Shown: positions 48,604 to 57,148 of the stretch, piece after piece | Layout of the letters: each line of letters starts with the position of its first letter | Numbering within the stretch: the stretch's first letter is position 1 | Source of the DNA: Mycolicibacterium sphagni | GTDB taxonomy: Bacteria; Actinomycetota; Actinomycetes; Mycobacteriales; Mycobacteriaceae | Length of the DNA: 64,000 bases | Assembly (NCBI RefSeq): GCF_013337765.1 | Contig: NZ_VBSB01000005.1 | Coordinates: forward strand, 496,001-560,000 | Direction: 5' to 3' | Program-made: the position numbers and the translations under genes | Notes under the pieces: generated by a model | What the model was told of the DNA's origin: nothing | Databases searched by the model: none | Seen by the model: the letters and a program-made list of their open reading frames with translations, nothing else

Positions 48604-48642
48604 AGCGGCGGTGCCCTGAGGGGTCACCGCCGCTTCTTTTTT
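48604..48642. terminator. Bidirectional-looking hairpin terminator between lpqH and the acyltransferase gene
   Basis: A 10-bp stem (AGCGGCGGTG at 48604-48613, CACCGCCGCT at 48625-48634) with an 11-nt loop, followed by TCTTTTTT on the lpqH side. It ends 2 bases before the stop of the convergent acyltransferase gene and should stop lpqH transcripts. Confidence 0.9.
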
Positions 48643-48643
48643 G

Positions 48644-50005
48644 TCAGACTCCGACTGCCTCTTCGAGCGCGGTCAGCGAGTCTTCCAGGTGAACCAGCAG
48701 CCGCTGCAGATGCGGGATGCTGCGCCGGCAACCGACCAACCCGAAGTCGAGATTGTCGGCGTTGTTGGACAGCGTGATGTTGAGTGCCTGGCCGTCCAGG
48801 GCGATCGACAGCGGGTAGTTTCCGTCGAGGCGGGCTCCGCGCCAGTACAGCGGCTCGCGGGAGCCGGGCACATTGGAGATCACGATATTGAACGGCGGCT
48901 GGGCCGCGGCCGCGAGCGCCGGCAACAGGGTCAGCGCCAGCGGTGCGACGTTGAACGCCGACAGGGCCAGCTGCTGCAGCCTGGGCAGCTGCGAGAACAC
49001 GTCCTTGTTGCCGCTGATCGACGCATGGATCGTCGCCAGGCGTTCCGCGGGATCACTCAGGTCGGTGGCCAGGCTGCACAGGATGCTGCCCACCTGATTG
49101 CCGCCACTGGAGTGGTCGTTCTCGGAGCGCAGGTTGACCGGAACCATGGCGATCAGCGGCCGGTCGGGCAGCGCGTCGTGCTCGATCAAGTAGGCGCGCA
49201 GGGCGCCGGCGCACATGGCCAGGATGACGTCGTTGAGGGTGACTCCGGCGGCGTCCTTGATGGCGACGATGCGTTTGATCGGCCAGGACTGCGCCGCGAC
49301 CCGGCGGGCCCCGCCGATGGACACGTTGAACATCGTCTTGGGCGCCCCGAACGGCAACGTCAGCTGCTGTTCCAGCAGGCCGGCGCGGGCGACCGTCAAC
49401 GCCGAGGGGCCCAGGCCGGCGATCGACCCGGCCAGTCGCTTCAGCTCGTCCACCGGAGTCAGGCTGCGCTTTTCCTTGGCGCGTGGACGCGGTGGGAGGC
49501 TGTACGGCGCCCGCACCTGGGTGTCTTGCGGATCCGTGGAGAGCGAGCGACGCATGAGCTTCACCGCCGAGACACCGTCGAGCAGCGAGTGGTGGACCTT
49601 GGTGTAGACGGCAACCCGCCCGTCGTTGAGACCCTCGACCAGGTGGGTTTCCCATAGCGGACGGTGCCGATCCAGCAGGCTGCCGTGCAGCCGCGAGGTG
49701 AGCTCGAGCAGTTCGCGGACCCGGCCGGGTGAGGGAAGAGCGGAGCGGCGCAGGTGGTATTCGAGGTCGATGTCGCGGTCGAAGGACCAGGTGAGGTTGG
49801 CGATGCCACCGAGCAGCTCACCGGGATGCTTGCGGAATGTCGGCTGCACGTCGTCATCGGCGAGCATCTCGGCGTAGATGTCGGCCAGGAATTCCGGGCC
49901 TGCACCTTCGGGCAGCTCGAACAATTGCAGACCGCCGACATGCATGGGGTGTTCGCGCGACTCAGCCAGCAAGAACATCGAATCGGTCGGCGAAATCAGC
50001 TCCAT
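48644..50005 (-). CDS. tgs2: Wax ester synthase/diacylglycerol acyltransferase (Tgs2-like)
   Basis: A 453-residue WS/DGAT-family enzyme that makes triacylglycerol or wax esters at the inner membrane. The HHxxxDG catalytic motif is HHSLLDG, and the later NVVISNVPG-type motif reads NIVISNVPG. The opening MELISPTDSMFLLAESREHPMHVGGLQLFE is very close to what I recall of M. tuberculosis Tgs2 (Rv3734c). GGAGGTTCTCT precedes the ATG. Its activity could be weak, as several paralogues are. Confidence 0.9.
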   Translation of the reverse strand: MELISPTDSMFLLAESREHPMHVGGLQLFELPEGAGPEFLADIYAEMLADDDVQPTFRKHPGELLGGIANLTWSFDRDIDLEYHLRRSALPSPGRVRELLELTSRLHGSLLDRHRPLWETHLVEGLNDGRVAVYTKVHHSLLDGVSAVKLMRRSLSTDPQDTQVRAPYSLPPRPRAKEKRSLTPVDELKRLAGSIAGLGPSALTVARAGLLEQQLTLPFGAPKTMFNVSIGGARRVAAQSWPIKRIVAIKDAAGVTLNDVILAMCAGALRAYLIEHDALPDRPLIAMVPVNLRSENDHSSGGNQVGSILCSLATDLSDPAERLATIHASISGNKDVFSQLPRLQQLALSAFNVAPLALTLLPALAAAAQPPFNIVISNVPGSREPLYWRGARLDGNYPLSIALDGQALNITLSNNADNLDFGLVGCRRSIPHLQRLLVHLEDSLTALEEAVGV

Positions 50006-50098
50006 AGAGAACCTCCGCGTTGGTTCTACCCCGGGTTCCCATTACACCGGTTCACCACACAGCGTGGAGCCTCGCGGAGGAATCCGCTCATCGCAGAG

Positions 50099-50386
50099 CT
50101 AGTGGTGGCCGCCTCCGCCACCACCGCCGCCGCTGTGGTTGCCGCCGCCGTTGAAGCCGGGCTCGGCCACCTCGGCCTCGGTGAGCTGGTCGCTGGTGTC
50201 GGGGATGACGGTCGGGGCGCAGTTCATCGAGAAGCTGTCCTCGGTGTCGGTGTCCTGGCACTGGGCGGCCAGGTGCGGTGCGGTGCTTTCGATACCGGCG
50301 ACGACGGCGACAGCCGGGGCGGCGGCGATCACCAATCCGATTGCGGCATAAAGGAACCGCCGAGTACTGGTTGAAGCTGTCGTCAT
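50099..50386 (-). CDS. Small exported protein with Gly/His-rich tail
   Basis: A 95-residue protein from ATG 50386 (GTG 50392 also possible). The signal helix (RRFLYAAIGLVIAAAPAVAVVAG) is followed by an acidic mature part with two cysteines (AAQCQDTD, SMNCAP) and a C-terminal run GFNGGGNHSGGGGGGGGHH. Similar peptides occur in several mycobacteria without known function. The Gly/His tail could bind metal or come from slippage. Confidence 0.7.
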   Translation of the reverse strand: MTTASTSTRRFLYAAIGLVIAAAPAVAVVAGIESTAPHLAAQCQDTDTEDSFSMNCAPTVIPDTSDQLTEAEVAEPGFNGGGNHSGGGGGGGGHH

Positions 50387-50836
50387 GATCACATACCCCC
50401 TGGCCTACAGCGCTGTGTCTCCGAAACGCCAGCGTAGGTCAGGTTCCTGGGAAGGGCGACGCGCGGCCGCCGATTCACAGCGGCATCGCAGGATCGGCCC
50501 GCCAGCCAATCCGCTTGGGGCTCAGGGCTAGCCAATCGGCGTCACCGTCGAGATCTTGCCGCTGTCCGGGTGTGGAACGGGGGCGTCGTGTCGGTCTGGG
50601 AACTTGGGCCGAGGACGTAGAGGGGAGCGACGTCAGGGCTCACATCCAAACTCGGGGAGCGCGAGAGGATGACCCGTGCGGTAATCACGGGTATTGATTA
50701 CCTCGACACCTCGTGTTTGACGTTCTTGTCGTCACCGGGTTCGAGGTCGATTACGTTCGTGGTTGCGAGACGTTCTCTACCAACTTGATTGCCCGGGTGA
50801 ACCCTCCAAGGCGAGTATTACGAACCGGAGAATTCC
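50387..50836. other. 450-bp gap with no convincing gene
   Basis: Open frames here are short and lack mycobacterial codon bias or ribosome-binding sites. The only structure noticed is the inverted repeat ACCCGTG-(7 nt)-CACGGGT at 50672-50692. Base composition falls towards the right, consistent with a promoter region for the lipoprotein at 50837. Confidence 0.6.
50672..50692. repeat. Short perfect inverted repeat (7-bp arms, 7-nt spacer)
   Basis: ACCCGTG (50672-50678) and CACGGGT (50686-50692). It could be a regulator site or a small RNA hairpin. It lies about 145 bases before the lipoprotein gene and no T-run follows, so it is not an intrinsic terminator. Confidence 0.4.
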
Positions 50837-51235
50837 ATGAAGATTCGATTCGCTGTTGCCGCCGTTGCCGCGCTTGTCCTTGCTGGGTGCGGTGGCGGGA
50901 CCAAGTCCGCTGGACAGGCCCCGGATGAGCCCCCTTCGCCAGCCAAATCGACTGTAGCCGTGACAAGTACGCAGGCCGCCCCCGCCAAGAGCGACAAGCC
51001 GACCAAGGAGTTCCTTGTCGGAAAATGGGGTACCGATGGCGACTGTGCGCTGGCGATAGACCTGCGGGCGGATGGCACCAGCGACGGCCCCTTTGGGGAC
51101 TGGTCGTACAGCGACGGAGTAATCAGTTTTGCCGACGCGCCGGAACTGAAGGTCAACGTAACGGTTATCGATGACAAGACTATGGAATCGCGCAACGACG
51201 GCGGCAAAACCGTGAAGATGACCCGCTGTCCGTAA
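50837..51235 (+). CDS. Small lipoprotein of unknown function
   Basis: A 132-residue lipoprotein: signal helix (RFAVAAVAALVLAGC, lipobox LAGC), a Thr/Ala/Lys-rich linker (~25-55), then a compact beta domain (LVGKWGTDGDCALAIDLRADGTSDGPFGDW) ending in MTRCP. Two cysteines could pair. The GxW and repeated beta pattern suggests a lipocalin-like fold, but this is only an impression. CCGGAG precedes the ATG. It stands alone between two gene-free gaps. Confidence 0.78.
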   Translation: MKIRFAVAAVAALVLAGCGGGTKSAGQAPDEPPSPAKSTVAVTSTQAAPAKSDKPTKEFLVGKWGTDGDCALAIDLRADGTSDGPFGDWSYSDGVISFADAPELKVNVTVIDDKTMESRNDGGKTVKMTRCP

Positions 51236-51460
51236 GGGGCCTCGTCACCGCCATGACCACAAACCCGATTCCGGGCTCTGGGCCACGCACCTCACCGGGT
51301 CTACGCGACCTGCAACGAGCGCCCCGGACTGCAGGCGATTCGCAGCCGGCCGAACCTTAGCGGCGTGCTCGGCGGGCTGCATGGGATCTCAGGAAACGAA
51401 TGGGACCCGAACACCGATGGACCCTGTAGGGAAACCCTCTAGAGAATGGAGGGCGGGGTA

Positions 51461-51793
51461 ATGCATATGGCATTCGCACTCGCCGCTCTGGCACAGGCAG
51501 CATGCGGGGTGCTCATCGCACCGGTGGACGTTGCGTCGGCCGAGCCGTCGGCCTTCGGCACCATAGGCCAGCTCGAAGCCGAGGGATACACGGTCAATAT
51601 CGATCGGATCGGCAGTGGGCCGCTCGCAACATGCGTAGTCACCAGCGTCCGGAATCCGCAGACAGTCACTAGGCTCATCCGCGTTGACAACGGGGGTAGG
51701 CACGGCGGCAAACATGGCGATGGTCATGACTTCGACCTGGTGGAAGTGATAGTCAGCCGGTCGATCTCGGTTTCGTTGGATTGCACGCGCTAG
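51461..51793 (+). CDS. Small exported protein of unknown function
   Basis: A 110-residue exported protein. The signal (MAFALAALAQAACGVLIAPVDVASA) leads to a ~85-residue mature domain with two cysteines (LATCVVTSVRNP and SLDCTR) and a Gly/His/Asp stretch (GGRHGGKHGDGHDF). Paired Cys and the TCVVTSVRNPQ motif recall a family of mycobacterial exported proteins annotated only as hypothetical. ATG 51461 is preceded by GGAGGG; ATG 51467 is also possible. A 225-bp gap with no gene precedes it. Confidence 0.75.
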   Translation: MHMAFALAALAQAACGVLIAPVDVASAEPSAFGTIGQLEAEGYTVNIDRIGSGPLATCVVTSVRNPQTVTRLIRVDNGGRHGGKHGDGHDFDLVEVIVSRSISVSLDCTR

Positions 51794-51929
51794 CACAATT
51801 GCGACCGGTTGGCTCGCCCCGACCGATCCCGGTCTGCCAATTGCTGGAAGAATCCACGCAAGGTCCAGCCCGCTTCAGAAAGTCAGCGGATAGACCAGTT
51901 TGCCAGCACTTTCGACCGGACGAACTTGG

Positions 51930-52017
51930 CGGTGGCGGAGGGATTTGAACCCTCGGACGGGGGTTACCCGTCACACGCTTTCGAGGCGTGCTCCTTAGGC
52001 CGCTCGGACACGCCACC
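51930..52017 (-). tRNA. tRNA-Ser (CGA anticodon)
   Basis: An 88-nt class II tRNA on the minus strand. Acceptor arms GGTGGCG (52017-52011) and CGCCACC (51937-51931) pair; the discriminator is G. The anticodon loop CTCGAAA within stem CACGC/GCGTG gives CGA (reads UCG). The long variable arm GACGGGTAACCCCCGTC and T-loop GGTTCAAAT confirm the type. It precedes tadA, as upstream of Rv3752c, and marks the edge between accessory and core genes. Confidence 0.95.
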
Positions 52018-52045
52018 GCCGAAGAGCTTACGTCCCACAGCCGGA

Positions 52046-52507
52046 CTACCCCAAATCGCGCTGACGGGCGAAAAAGCCCTCCAGCAGCGCGGCGCACTCC
52101 TCGGCCAGCACTCCCCCGCGCACCTCAGGCCGATGGGTCAGCCGCCGGTCCCGCACCACATCCCAAAGTGACCCTGCCGCACCGGTTTTAGGCTCCCATG
52201 CCCCGAAAACCACCCGCGCCACCCGCGCCATCACCAGCGCGCCCGCGCACATCGTGCAGGGCTCGACGGTCACCGCCAGCGTCGTCCCCTCCAGCCGCCA
52301 GCCGTCGCCGTAGGCCTGGGCGGCCGCCCGCAGCGCCAGGATCTCGGCATGCGCGGTTGGGTCGCCCAGCTGTTCGCGGGCGTTTGCCGCGCGGGCCAGC
52401 TCGGTTCCGTCGGGGCCGAACACCACCGCGCCGATCGGCACGTCGTCGGGACCGGCTAAACCGGCAGCGTCGATCGCCGCCCGAACCAAGAGAAGATCAG
52501 AACTCAC
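52046..52507 (-). CDS. tadA: tRNA adenosine(34) deaminase TadA
   Basis: A 153-residue CDA-fold zinc deaminase that converts A34 to inosine in tRNA-Arg(ACG). The zinc and proton-shuttle motif is HAEILAL, and the cysteine pair is VEPCTMCAGAL. The C-terminal LAEECAALLEGFFARQR is typical. The GTG start overlaps the stop of the upstream partner gene by 4 bases. The length is standard. Confidence 0.95.
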   Translation of the reverse strand: MSSDLLLVRAAIDAAGLAGPDDVPIGAVVFGPDGTELARAANAREQLGDPTAHAEILALRAAAQAYGDGWRLEGTTLAVTVEPCTMCAGALVMARVARVVFGAWEPKTGAAGSLWDVVRDRRLTHRPEVRGGVLAEECAALLEGFFARQRDLG

Positions 52508-53022
52508 CGATCGAGGCGGTCGAGCACAGCTGCCAACTCGTCGGCAAAACCCATCTCCCGCGCGATCCGGCCGAGCTGTTCGTCGGCATACAGATCGGTC
52601 TCGTCGAGGATCACGCTCAGCACCGGCTCGGGCAGCCCGATGTCGGCCAGCAGGCCCAGATCACCCTCTTCGAAGGGGTCGGCATCCTCGAGGTCTTCGG
52701 GGGAGATGTCGGCGTCCAACGTCTCCAGCGCCTCGGCCGCAATGTCGTAATCCAGTGCCGCGGTGGCGTCCGAGAGCAGGAGCCGAGTGCCCGACGGGGC
52801 GGGTCGCACGATCAGGAAGAACTCGTCGTCGATGTCCAACAGCCCGAACACCGCGCCGGCGCTGCGCAATTCTCGCAACTCCGTCTCGGCAGCACTCAGG
52901 CTGGTCAGCACCGTCGGGCTCATGGCCGAGCAACGCCACTTGCCGTCCTCGCGAACTACGGCTACCGCAAAGCCGTCCGGGGTGTCTGACCCCGGGCTGT
53001 TCTGCGCTCGCTGTGCCGCCAT
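52504..53022 (-). CDS. tRNA adenosine deaminase-associated protein (Rv3753c family)
   Basis: A 172-residue actinobacterial protein that is regularly paired with TadA. It shows two mixed alpha/beta halves (FAVAVVREDGKWRC ... GAVFGLLDIDDEFFLIVRPAP) and an acidic C-terminal region (DADISPEDLEDADPFEEGDLG). The ATG at 53022 is chosen because earlier codons read into the divergent tyrA region. The role is unknown; the coupling (4-base overlap with tadA) suggests a physical or regulatory link with TadA. Confidence 0.85.
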   Translation of the reverse strand: MAAQRAQNSPGSDTPDGFAVAVVREDGKWRCSAMSPTVLTSLSAAETELRELRSAGAVFGLLDIDDEFFLIVRPAPSGTRLLLSDATAALDYDIAAEALETLDADISPEDLEDADPFEEGDLGLLADIGLPEPVLSVILDETDLYADEQLGRIAREMGFADELAAVLDRLDR

Positions 53023-53103
53023 GGGCGCATACGCTAGTCGCTGATCAGGCGTTTTGACCAGGTACCCATCGGTCGCGTCGCGTTGATATGCCAACCTGGA
53101 CAG

Positions 53104-54063
53104 GTGACGAAGACACCCGTGTGCATCCTCGGGCTCGGGCTGATCGGTGGGTCGCTCCTGCGCGCGGCGGTGGCCGCCGGACGTGAAGCCCTTGGCTACA
53201 ACCGGTCCGTCGAGGGTGCCCAGGGCGCCCGTTTCGACGGCTTCGCCGCCACCACCGACCTCACCGAAGCCCTGCAATGGGCCGCCGACCGCGACGCGCT
53301 GATCGTCTTGGCCGTCCCGATGCCTGCGGTGTCCCTGCTCCTCGGCCACGTCAGGGACGTCGCCGGCGACTGCCCGCTGACCGACGTCATCAGCGTCAAG
53401 GGCGCCGTTCTCGACGAGGTGCGCAAGGCCGGACTACTGGACCGCTACGTCGGCGGCCACCCGATGGCGGGCACCGCCCACTCGGGCTGGGCCGCGGGCG
53501 ACGCACGGCTGTTCGCCGGTGCGCCGTGGGTCCTCGGAGTTGACGACCACGTCGACGCGCAGGTGTGGGCGCAGGTGATGGATCTGGCCCTGGACTGCCA
53601 TGCCGTCGTCGTCCCCGCCAAGTCCGATGAGCACGACGCGGCCGCGGCGAGCATTTCGCACCTGCCGCACCTGCTTGCCGAAGCGCTGGCCGTGACGGCC
53701 GGCGAAGTGCCGCTGGCCTTCGCCCTGGCCGCCGGCTCGTTCCGCGACGGCACCCGGGTCGCAGCCACCGCCCCCGACCTCGTGCGGGCGATGTGCGAGG
53801 CCAACGCCGAGCAACTCCTGCCTGCCCTGGATCGCGCGCTGGAGCTGCTCCATCAGGCCCGCGAATCGTTGGCCGACAAGAGTTCGGTGGCTGAGCTCGT
53901 CGAGGCCGGCCATGCCGCCCGGATCCGCTACGACAGCTTCTCGCGCCCGCAGATCGTGACGATCGCCATCGGCGAGGAAAACTGGCGTGAAGAGCTGGCC
54001 GCCGCCGGTCGCGCCGGCGGGGTGATCAGATCCGCGCTGCCAGTCCTGGGTAGTCGAGGATGA
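53104..54063 (+). CDS. tyrA: Prephenate dehydrogenase (TyrA)
   Basis: A 319-residue NAD-dependent prephenate dehydrogenase for tyrosine synthesis. The Rossmann motif is [14 protein letters not shown], with [14 protein letters not shown] [23 protein letters not shown] (the substrate-binding HPMAG) and [21 protein letters not shown] following. There is no ACT domain after ~residue 290. The GTG at 53104 gives [11 protein letters not shown] and is preferred over a start 7 codons upstream. The last 38 bases overlap the convergent gene at 54026. Confidence 0.94.
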   Translation: MTKTPVCILGLGLIGGSLLRAAVAAGREALGYNRSVEGAQGARFDGFAATTDLTEALQWAADRDALIVLAVPMPAVSLLLGHVRDVAGDCPLTDVISVKGAVLDEVRKAGLLDRYVGGHPMAGTAHSGWAAGDARLFAGAPWVLGVDDHVDAQVWAQVMDLALDCHAVVVPAKSDEHDAAAASISHLPHLLAEALAVTAGEVPLAFALAAGSFRDGTRVAATAPDLVRAMCEANAEQLLPALDRALELLHQARESLADKSSVAELVEAGHAARIRYDSFSRPQIVTIAIGEENWREELAAAGRAGGVIRSALPVLGSRG

Positions 54064-54628
54064 ATCCGTCGTTGTCGACGGTGATCGTGGTCTGGGCGAC
54101 CGGCGAGTGCAGCTTGATGCCTTCGCCGCTGTCCGGGCCGAGGCTGCTGTAGCTGATCGACGCCTGCTTGACGGTCAGGTCCGGCAAACTCACATACACC
54201 ACAGGCAAAGTCACCGATTCAACCCGCTGGTACAGGCCGGTGCGCCGGATCGGCAGCGCATTGAAGAACGGGCTGAAGACGACGTCGACGTCGAACGCAC
54301 CCTCGTAGGCGGCCCGCGTCTGGCCCTGGTGATCGGTGATGAGCCACATGTTCTCCTCGTCGCGCGCGATCGACAGCTGCCGATCTCGCTCGGCGAGGGT
54401 CACGCTCAACGACAACCGCTTGGTCGCGCCGGTCTCGTCGGTCACCAGGTCATAGGACGCGCTGAACGCGGGATTCGTCGCGGCGGCCGAGGCCACAATG
54501 CGGCCATAGGCTTTGATCCGCTTGCCCGATAGCTGGACCCGGGCGGACTCCATCCGCGAATCGTCGTGCGCGCGCCAGGTCAGGATGGCCGGCCAGGCGC
54601 TTTCTGTCGCGTCGTTGGCTGCACTCAC
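54026..54628 (-). CDS. Putative glycolipid-binding family protein (Rv3755c family)
   Basis: A 200-residue protein with no signal or membrane segment. The opening ([27 protein letters not shown]) and [17 protein letters not shown]...MWLITDHQG resemble the putative glycolipid-binding family PF06475, in which strands form a barrel-like sheet. Function is unproven. GTG 54628 overlaps the proZ stop by 4 bases, making it the fifth gene of the osmoprotectant transporter operon, as in M. tuberculosis. It overlaps tyrA by 38 bases at the 3' end. Confidence 0.8.
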   Translation of the reverse strand: MSAANDATESAWPAILTWRAHDDSRMESARVQLSGKRIKAYGRIVASAAATNPAFSASYDLVTDETGATKRLSLSVTLAERDRQLSIARDEENMWLITDHQGQTRAAYEGAFDVDVVFSPFFNALPIRRTGLYQRVESVTLPVVYVSLPDLTVKQASISYSSLGPDSGEGIKLHSPVAQTTITVDNDGFILDYPGLAARI

Positions 54629-55413
54629 CCGTCTACCGTATGCGACGGGCCACCCCGTTCGTAACCAGGTCGCGAACTGCGACCCTTCCGTGACGCGGGT
54701 CCTTGCGCATCGAAACTGACCTCGTCGTCGAGCAGCGGCTGTGGCATCCGCCGGAATCGCCCGGCGCCAGGCACCGAAGCCCACACCGCCAGCGCCAGCA
54801 GCCCGTCGAGCACCAGGGCCAACAGCGTCACCAATAACGCACCCACCAGCGCCAGGTAGAACTGGCGGACCTTGATGCCGTCGATCAGGTAGCGACCGAG
54901 CCCGCCCAGGCTGGCGTACGCCGCCACCGTCGCGGTCGCCACCACCTGCAGCGTCGCCGTGCGCAGCCCACCCAAAATGAGCGGCAGCGCATTGGGCACC
55001 TCGACCCGCAGCAAAACCCGGGACTCCGTCATCCCCATCGACCGGGCGGCATCCTTCACCGCCGGGTCGACGTTGGCGATTCCGGCGTAGGTGCCCGCCA
55101 GCAGCGGCGGGATGCCCAACAGCATGAGGGCGACGGTCGGCGGCAGCAGACCTAATCCCCACAGCAGCACACCGAGCAGCAGCACGCCCAGGGTGGGCAG
55201 TGCGCGCAGCGCGTTGACCCCGGTGACGACCAGGAACGTGCCGCGTCCGGTATGCCCGATCAGCAGTCCGATCGGGATCGCGATCAGTGCGGAGAAGACG
55301 ACGGCCACCGCGGTGTACTGCAGGTGCTCGAGAATGCGCACGCCGAGGCCGGCCTTACCCTCCCAGTTGGCGGCGGTGAAGATGTAGGCGAGCGCCTGGT
55401 GCAGGAAGTTCAT
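54625..55413 (-). CDS. proZ: Osmoprotectant ABC transporter permease ProZ
   Basis: A 262-residue inner-membrane permease with the BPD-transport motif (PPLLAGTYAGIANVDPAVKDAARSMGMTESRV, the EAA loop contacting ProV) and about six transmembrane helices up to ~residue 215. A basic, Ser/Arg-rich cytoplasmic tail (~225-262) is unusual in length. ATG 55413 overlaps the proW stop (ATGA). It imports glycine betaine, proline or similar solutes with ProXVW. Confidence 0.93.
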   Translation of the reverse strand: MNFLHQALAYIFTAANWEGKAGLGVRILEHLQYTAVAVVFSALIAIPIGLLIGHTGRGTFLVVTGVNALRALPTLGVLLLGVLLWGLGLLPPTVALMLLGIPPLLAGTYAGIANVDPAVKDAARSMGMTESRVLLRVEVPNALPLILGGLRTATLQVVATATVAAYASLGGLGRYLIDGIKVRQFYLALVGALLVTLLALVLDGLLALAVWASVPGAGRFRRMPQPLLDDEVSFDAQGPASRKGRSSRPGYERGGPSHTVDG

Positions 55414-56054
55414 GACGACACCTTCACCCGGGCCCACGGCGTGATGATCCGGCCGGCGAGCAGGATCAGCACGTCGATGACGATCGCCAGCAGGAAGATC
55501 GCGATGATGCCCGCGACGATCTGGTCACTCTTGTCGGCCTGATATCCCTCGGTGAACCAGGTTCCCAATCCACCGATCCCGATTACCGAACCCACCGACA
55601 CCATCGAGATGTTGGTCACCGCGACCACCCGCAAGCCAGCGATGAGAACCGGAATCGACAGTGGCAGATCGATTTTGAGCATCCGCTTCAGTCTCGTGTA
55701 GCCGACGGCGGTGGCAGCGTCCCGCACCTGGGCGGGTACCGCGTCGAGCGCCTCGGGCACGGCTCGCACCAACAGCGCTGTGGTGTAGAGGGTCAGCGCG
55801 ACGATCACGTTCGTCTCGTCGAGGATGCGGGTCGGGATGATCAACGGCAGCACCACGAACAACGCCAGCGACGGGATCGTGAAGATAATGCTCGCCGTCA
55901 CGGTGGTCAGCCGGCGCAGCACCGTGGTCCGCCACACGTAGGCGCCCAGCGGCACCGCGATGATCAGACCCAGCACCACCGGAACCAGGGACAGCCGAAG
56001 GTGAATAACCGTCAGCGCCCACGCCTTGTCGAGATGGGTCAGCAGATAGGTCAT
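55410..56054 (-). CDS. proW: Osmoprotectant ABC transporter permease ProW
   Basis: A 214-residue permease with five to six transmembrane segments. The EAA-type loop is RAVPEALDAVPAQVRDAATAVGYTRLKRMLKIDLP. SVGSVIGIGGLGTWFTEGYQ is a family hallmark. ATG 56054 overlaps the proV stop. With ProZ it forms the channel of the type I osmolyte importer. Confidence 0.94.
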   Translation of the reverse strand: MTYLLTHLDKAWALTVIHLRLSLVPVVLGLIIAVPLGAYVWRTTVLRRLTTVTASIIFTIPSLALFVVLPLIIPTRILDETNVIVALTLYTTALLVRAVPEALDAVPAQVRDAATAVGYTRLKRMLKIDLPLSIPVLIAGLRVVAVTNISMVSVGSVIGIGGLGTWFTEGYQADKSDQIVAGIIAIFLLAIVIDVLILLAGRIITPWARVKVSS

Positions 56055-57148
56055 GGCTTCCGCTGGGCCTCCAGCGCTTCCACGACATCGTCTGCCTTCA
56101 CCCCGCCGATCACCTGACCGTTGTCATCGACGGCCACCCCGAGGCCGGACGGCGAGGACAGCGCCGCATCGAGTGCCAGCCGCAGCGTGCCCCCCGGTTC
56201 GAATAGCGATCCGCCCGCGATCGTGCTGTCGTACAACGAACTTCCGCCCCGGTGCAGCTCCACGCCCTCGGTATTCAGCCAGGCGTAGGGCCGGCCGTCG
56301 TCTCGGGTCACCAGCCGCCAATCACCGGGCGCCAGCGACAACGCATCGATCTCGGCCTCTTTGACGGTCTGAATGTCGTGCAGCGGCAACCCCGTTGCCT
56401 GCCGGAACTGCAGGCCGCGGTAGCCGCGGTCGGCGCCGATGAAGCCCGAGACGAATTCGTTGGCGGGGTTGGACAACAGCCGCGCCGGGGCGTCGTACTG
56501 CTGCAGGGTGCCGCCGGGGCCGAACACCGCGACCCGGTCACCGAGTTTGATCGCCTCGTCGATGTCATGGGTGACGAAGACGATGGTCTTCTGCAATTCG
56601 CCTTGCAGACGCAGGATTTCGGCCTGCAGCTCGTCGCGCACCACCGGGTCGACTGCCGAGAACGGCTCGTCCATCAGCAGCACAGGCGGATCGGCGGCCA
56701 GCGCCCTGGCCACGCCGACGCGTTGCTGCTGACCGCCGGACAATTGCGCCGGATAGCGGTCCCCCAGTTTGGGATCCAGACCCACCCGCTCCAGAACCGC
56801 GTAGGCCGCCTTGCGGGCGGTGCGCCGTGACTCACCCTTGAGAACCGGCACCGTCGCGACGTTGTCGATCACCCGTTGGTGCGGCATCAGCCCGCCACTC
56901 TGGATGACGTAGCCGATCCCGAGTCGCAGATTGTTCGGGTTGACGCTTGCGATGTCGCGGCCGTCGAGGGTGATCGTCCCCGAGCTCGGCTCGATCATTC
57001 GGTTGATCATCCGCATCGAAGTGGTCTTGCCACAGCCCGAGGGACCCACGAAGACCGTGAGTGTGCCGGTCGGCACCTCCATGCTCAGGTTGTCGACGGC
57101 AACGGTGCCATCCGGGTACGACTTGGTGACCGTGTCGAAAGTGATCAT
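56051..57148 (-). CDS. proV: Osmoprotectant ABC transporter ATPase ProV
   Basis: A 365-residue ATPase. Walker A GPSGCGKTTS near residues 34-43, signature LSGGQQQRVGVARAL, and Walker B VLLMDEPFSAVDP are present. After ~residue 240 comes a degenerate CBS-like regulatory part (LSLAPGDWRLV ... GVAVDDNGQVIGGVKADDVVEAL); in OpuA-type transporters CBS modules sense ionic strength. Only one clear CBS unit is visible. The start codon adjoins the proX stop. Confidence 0.94.
   Translation of the reverse strand: MITFDTVTKSYPDGTVAVDNLSMEVPTGTLTVFVGPSGCGKTTSMRMINRMIEPSSGTITLDGRDIASVNPNNLRLGIGYVIQSGGLMPHQRVIDNVATVPVLKGESRRTARKAAYAVLERVGLDPKLGDRYPAQLSGGQQQRVGVARALAADPPVLLMDEPFSAVDPVVRDELQAEILRLQGELQKTIVFVTHDIDEAIKLGDRVAVFGPGGTLQQYDAPARLLSNPANEFVSGFIGADRGYRGLQFRQATGLPLHDIQTVKEAEIDALSLAPGDWRLVTRDDGRPYAWLNTEGVELHRGGSSLYDSTIAGGSLFEPGGTLRLALDAALSSPSGLGVAVDDNGQVIGGVKADDVVEALEAQRKP

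Noticed and set aside
50515..50928. Small open frames in the gap before the lipoprotein
   Set aside because: They lack ribosome-binding sites, signal peptides and recognisable composition, and one overlaps the lipoprotein start.
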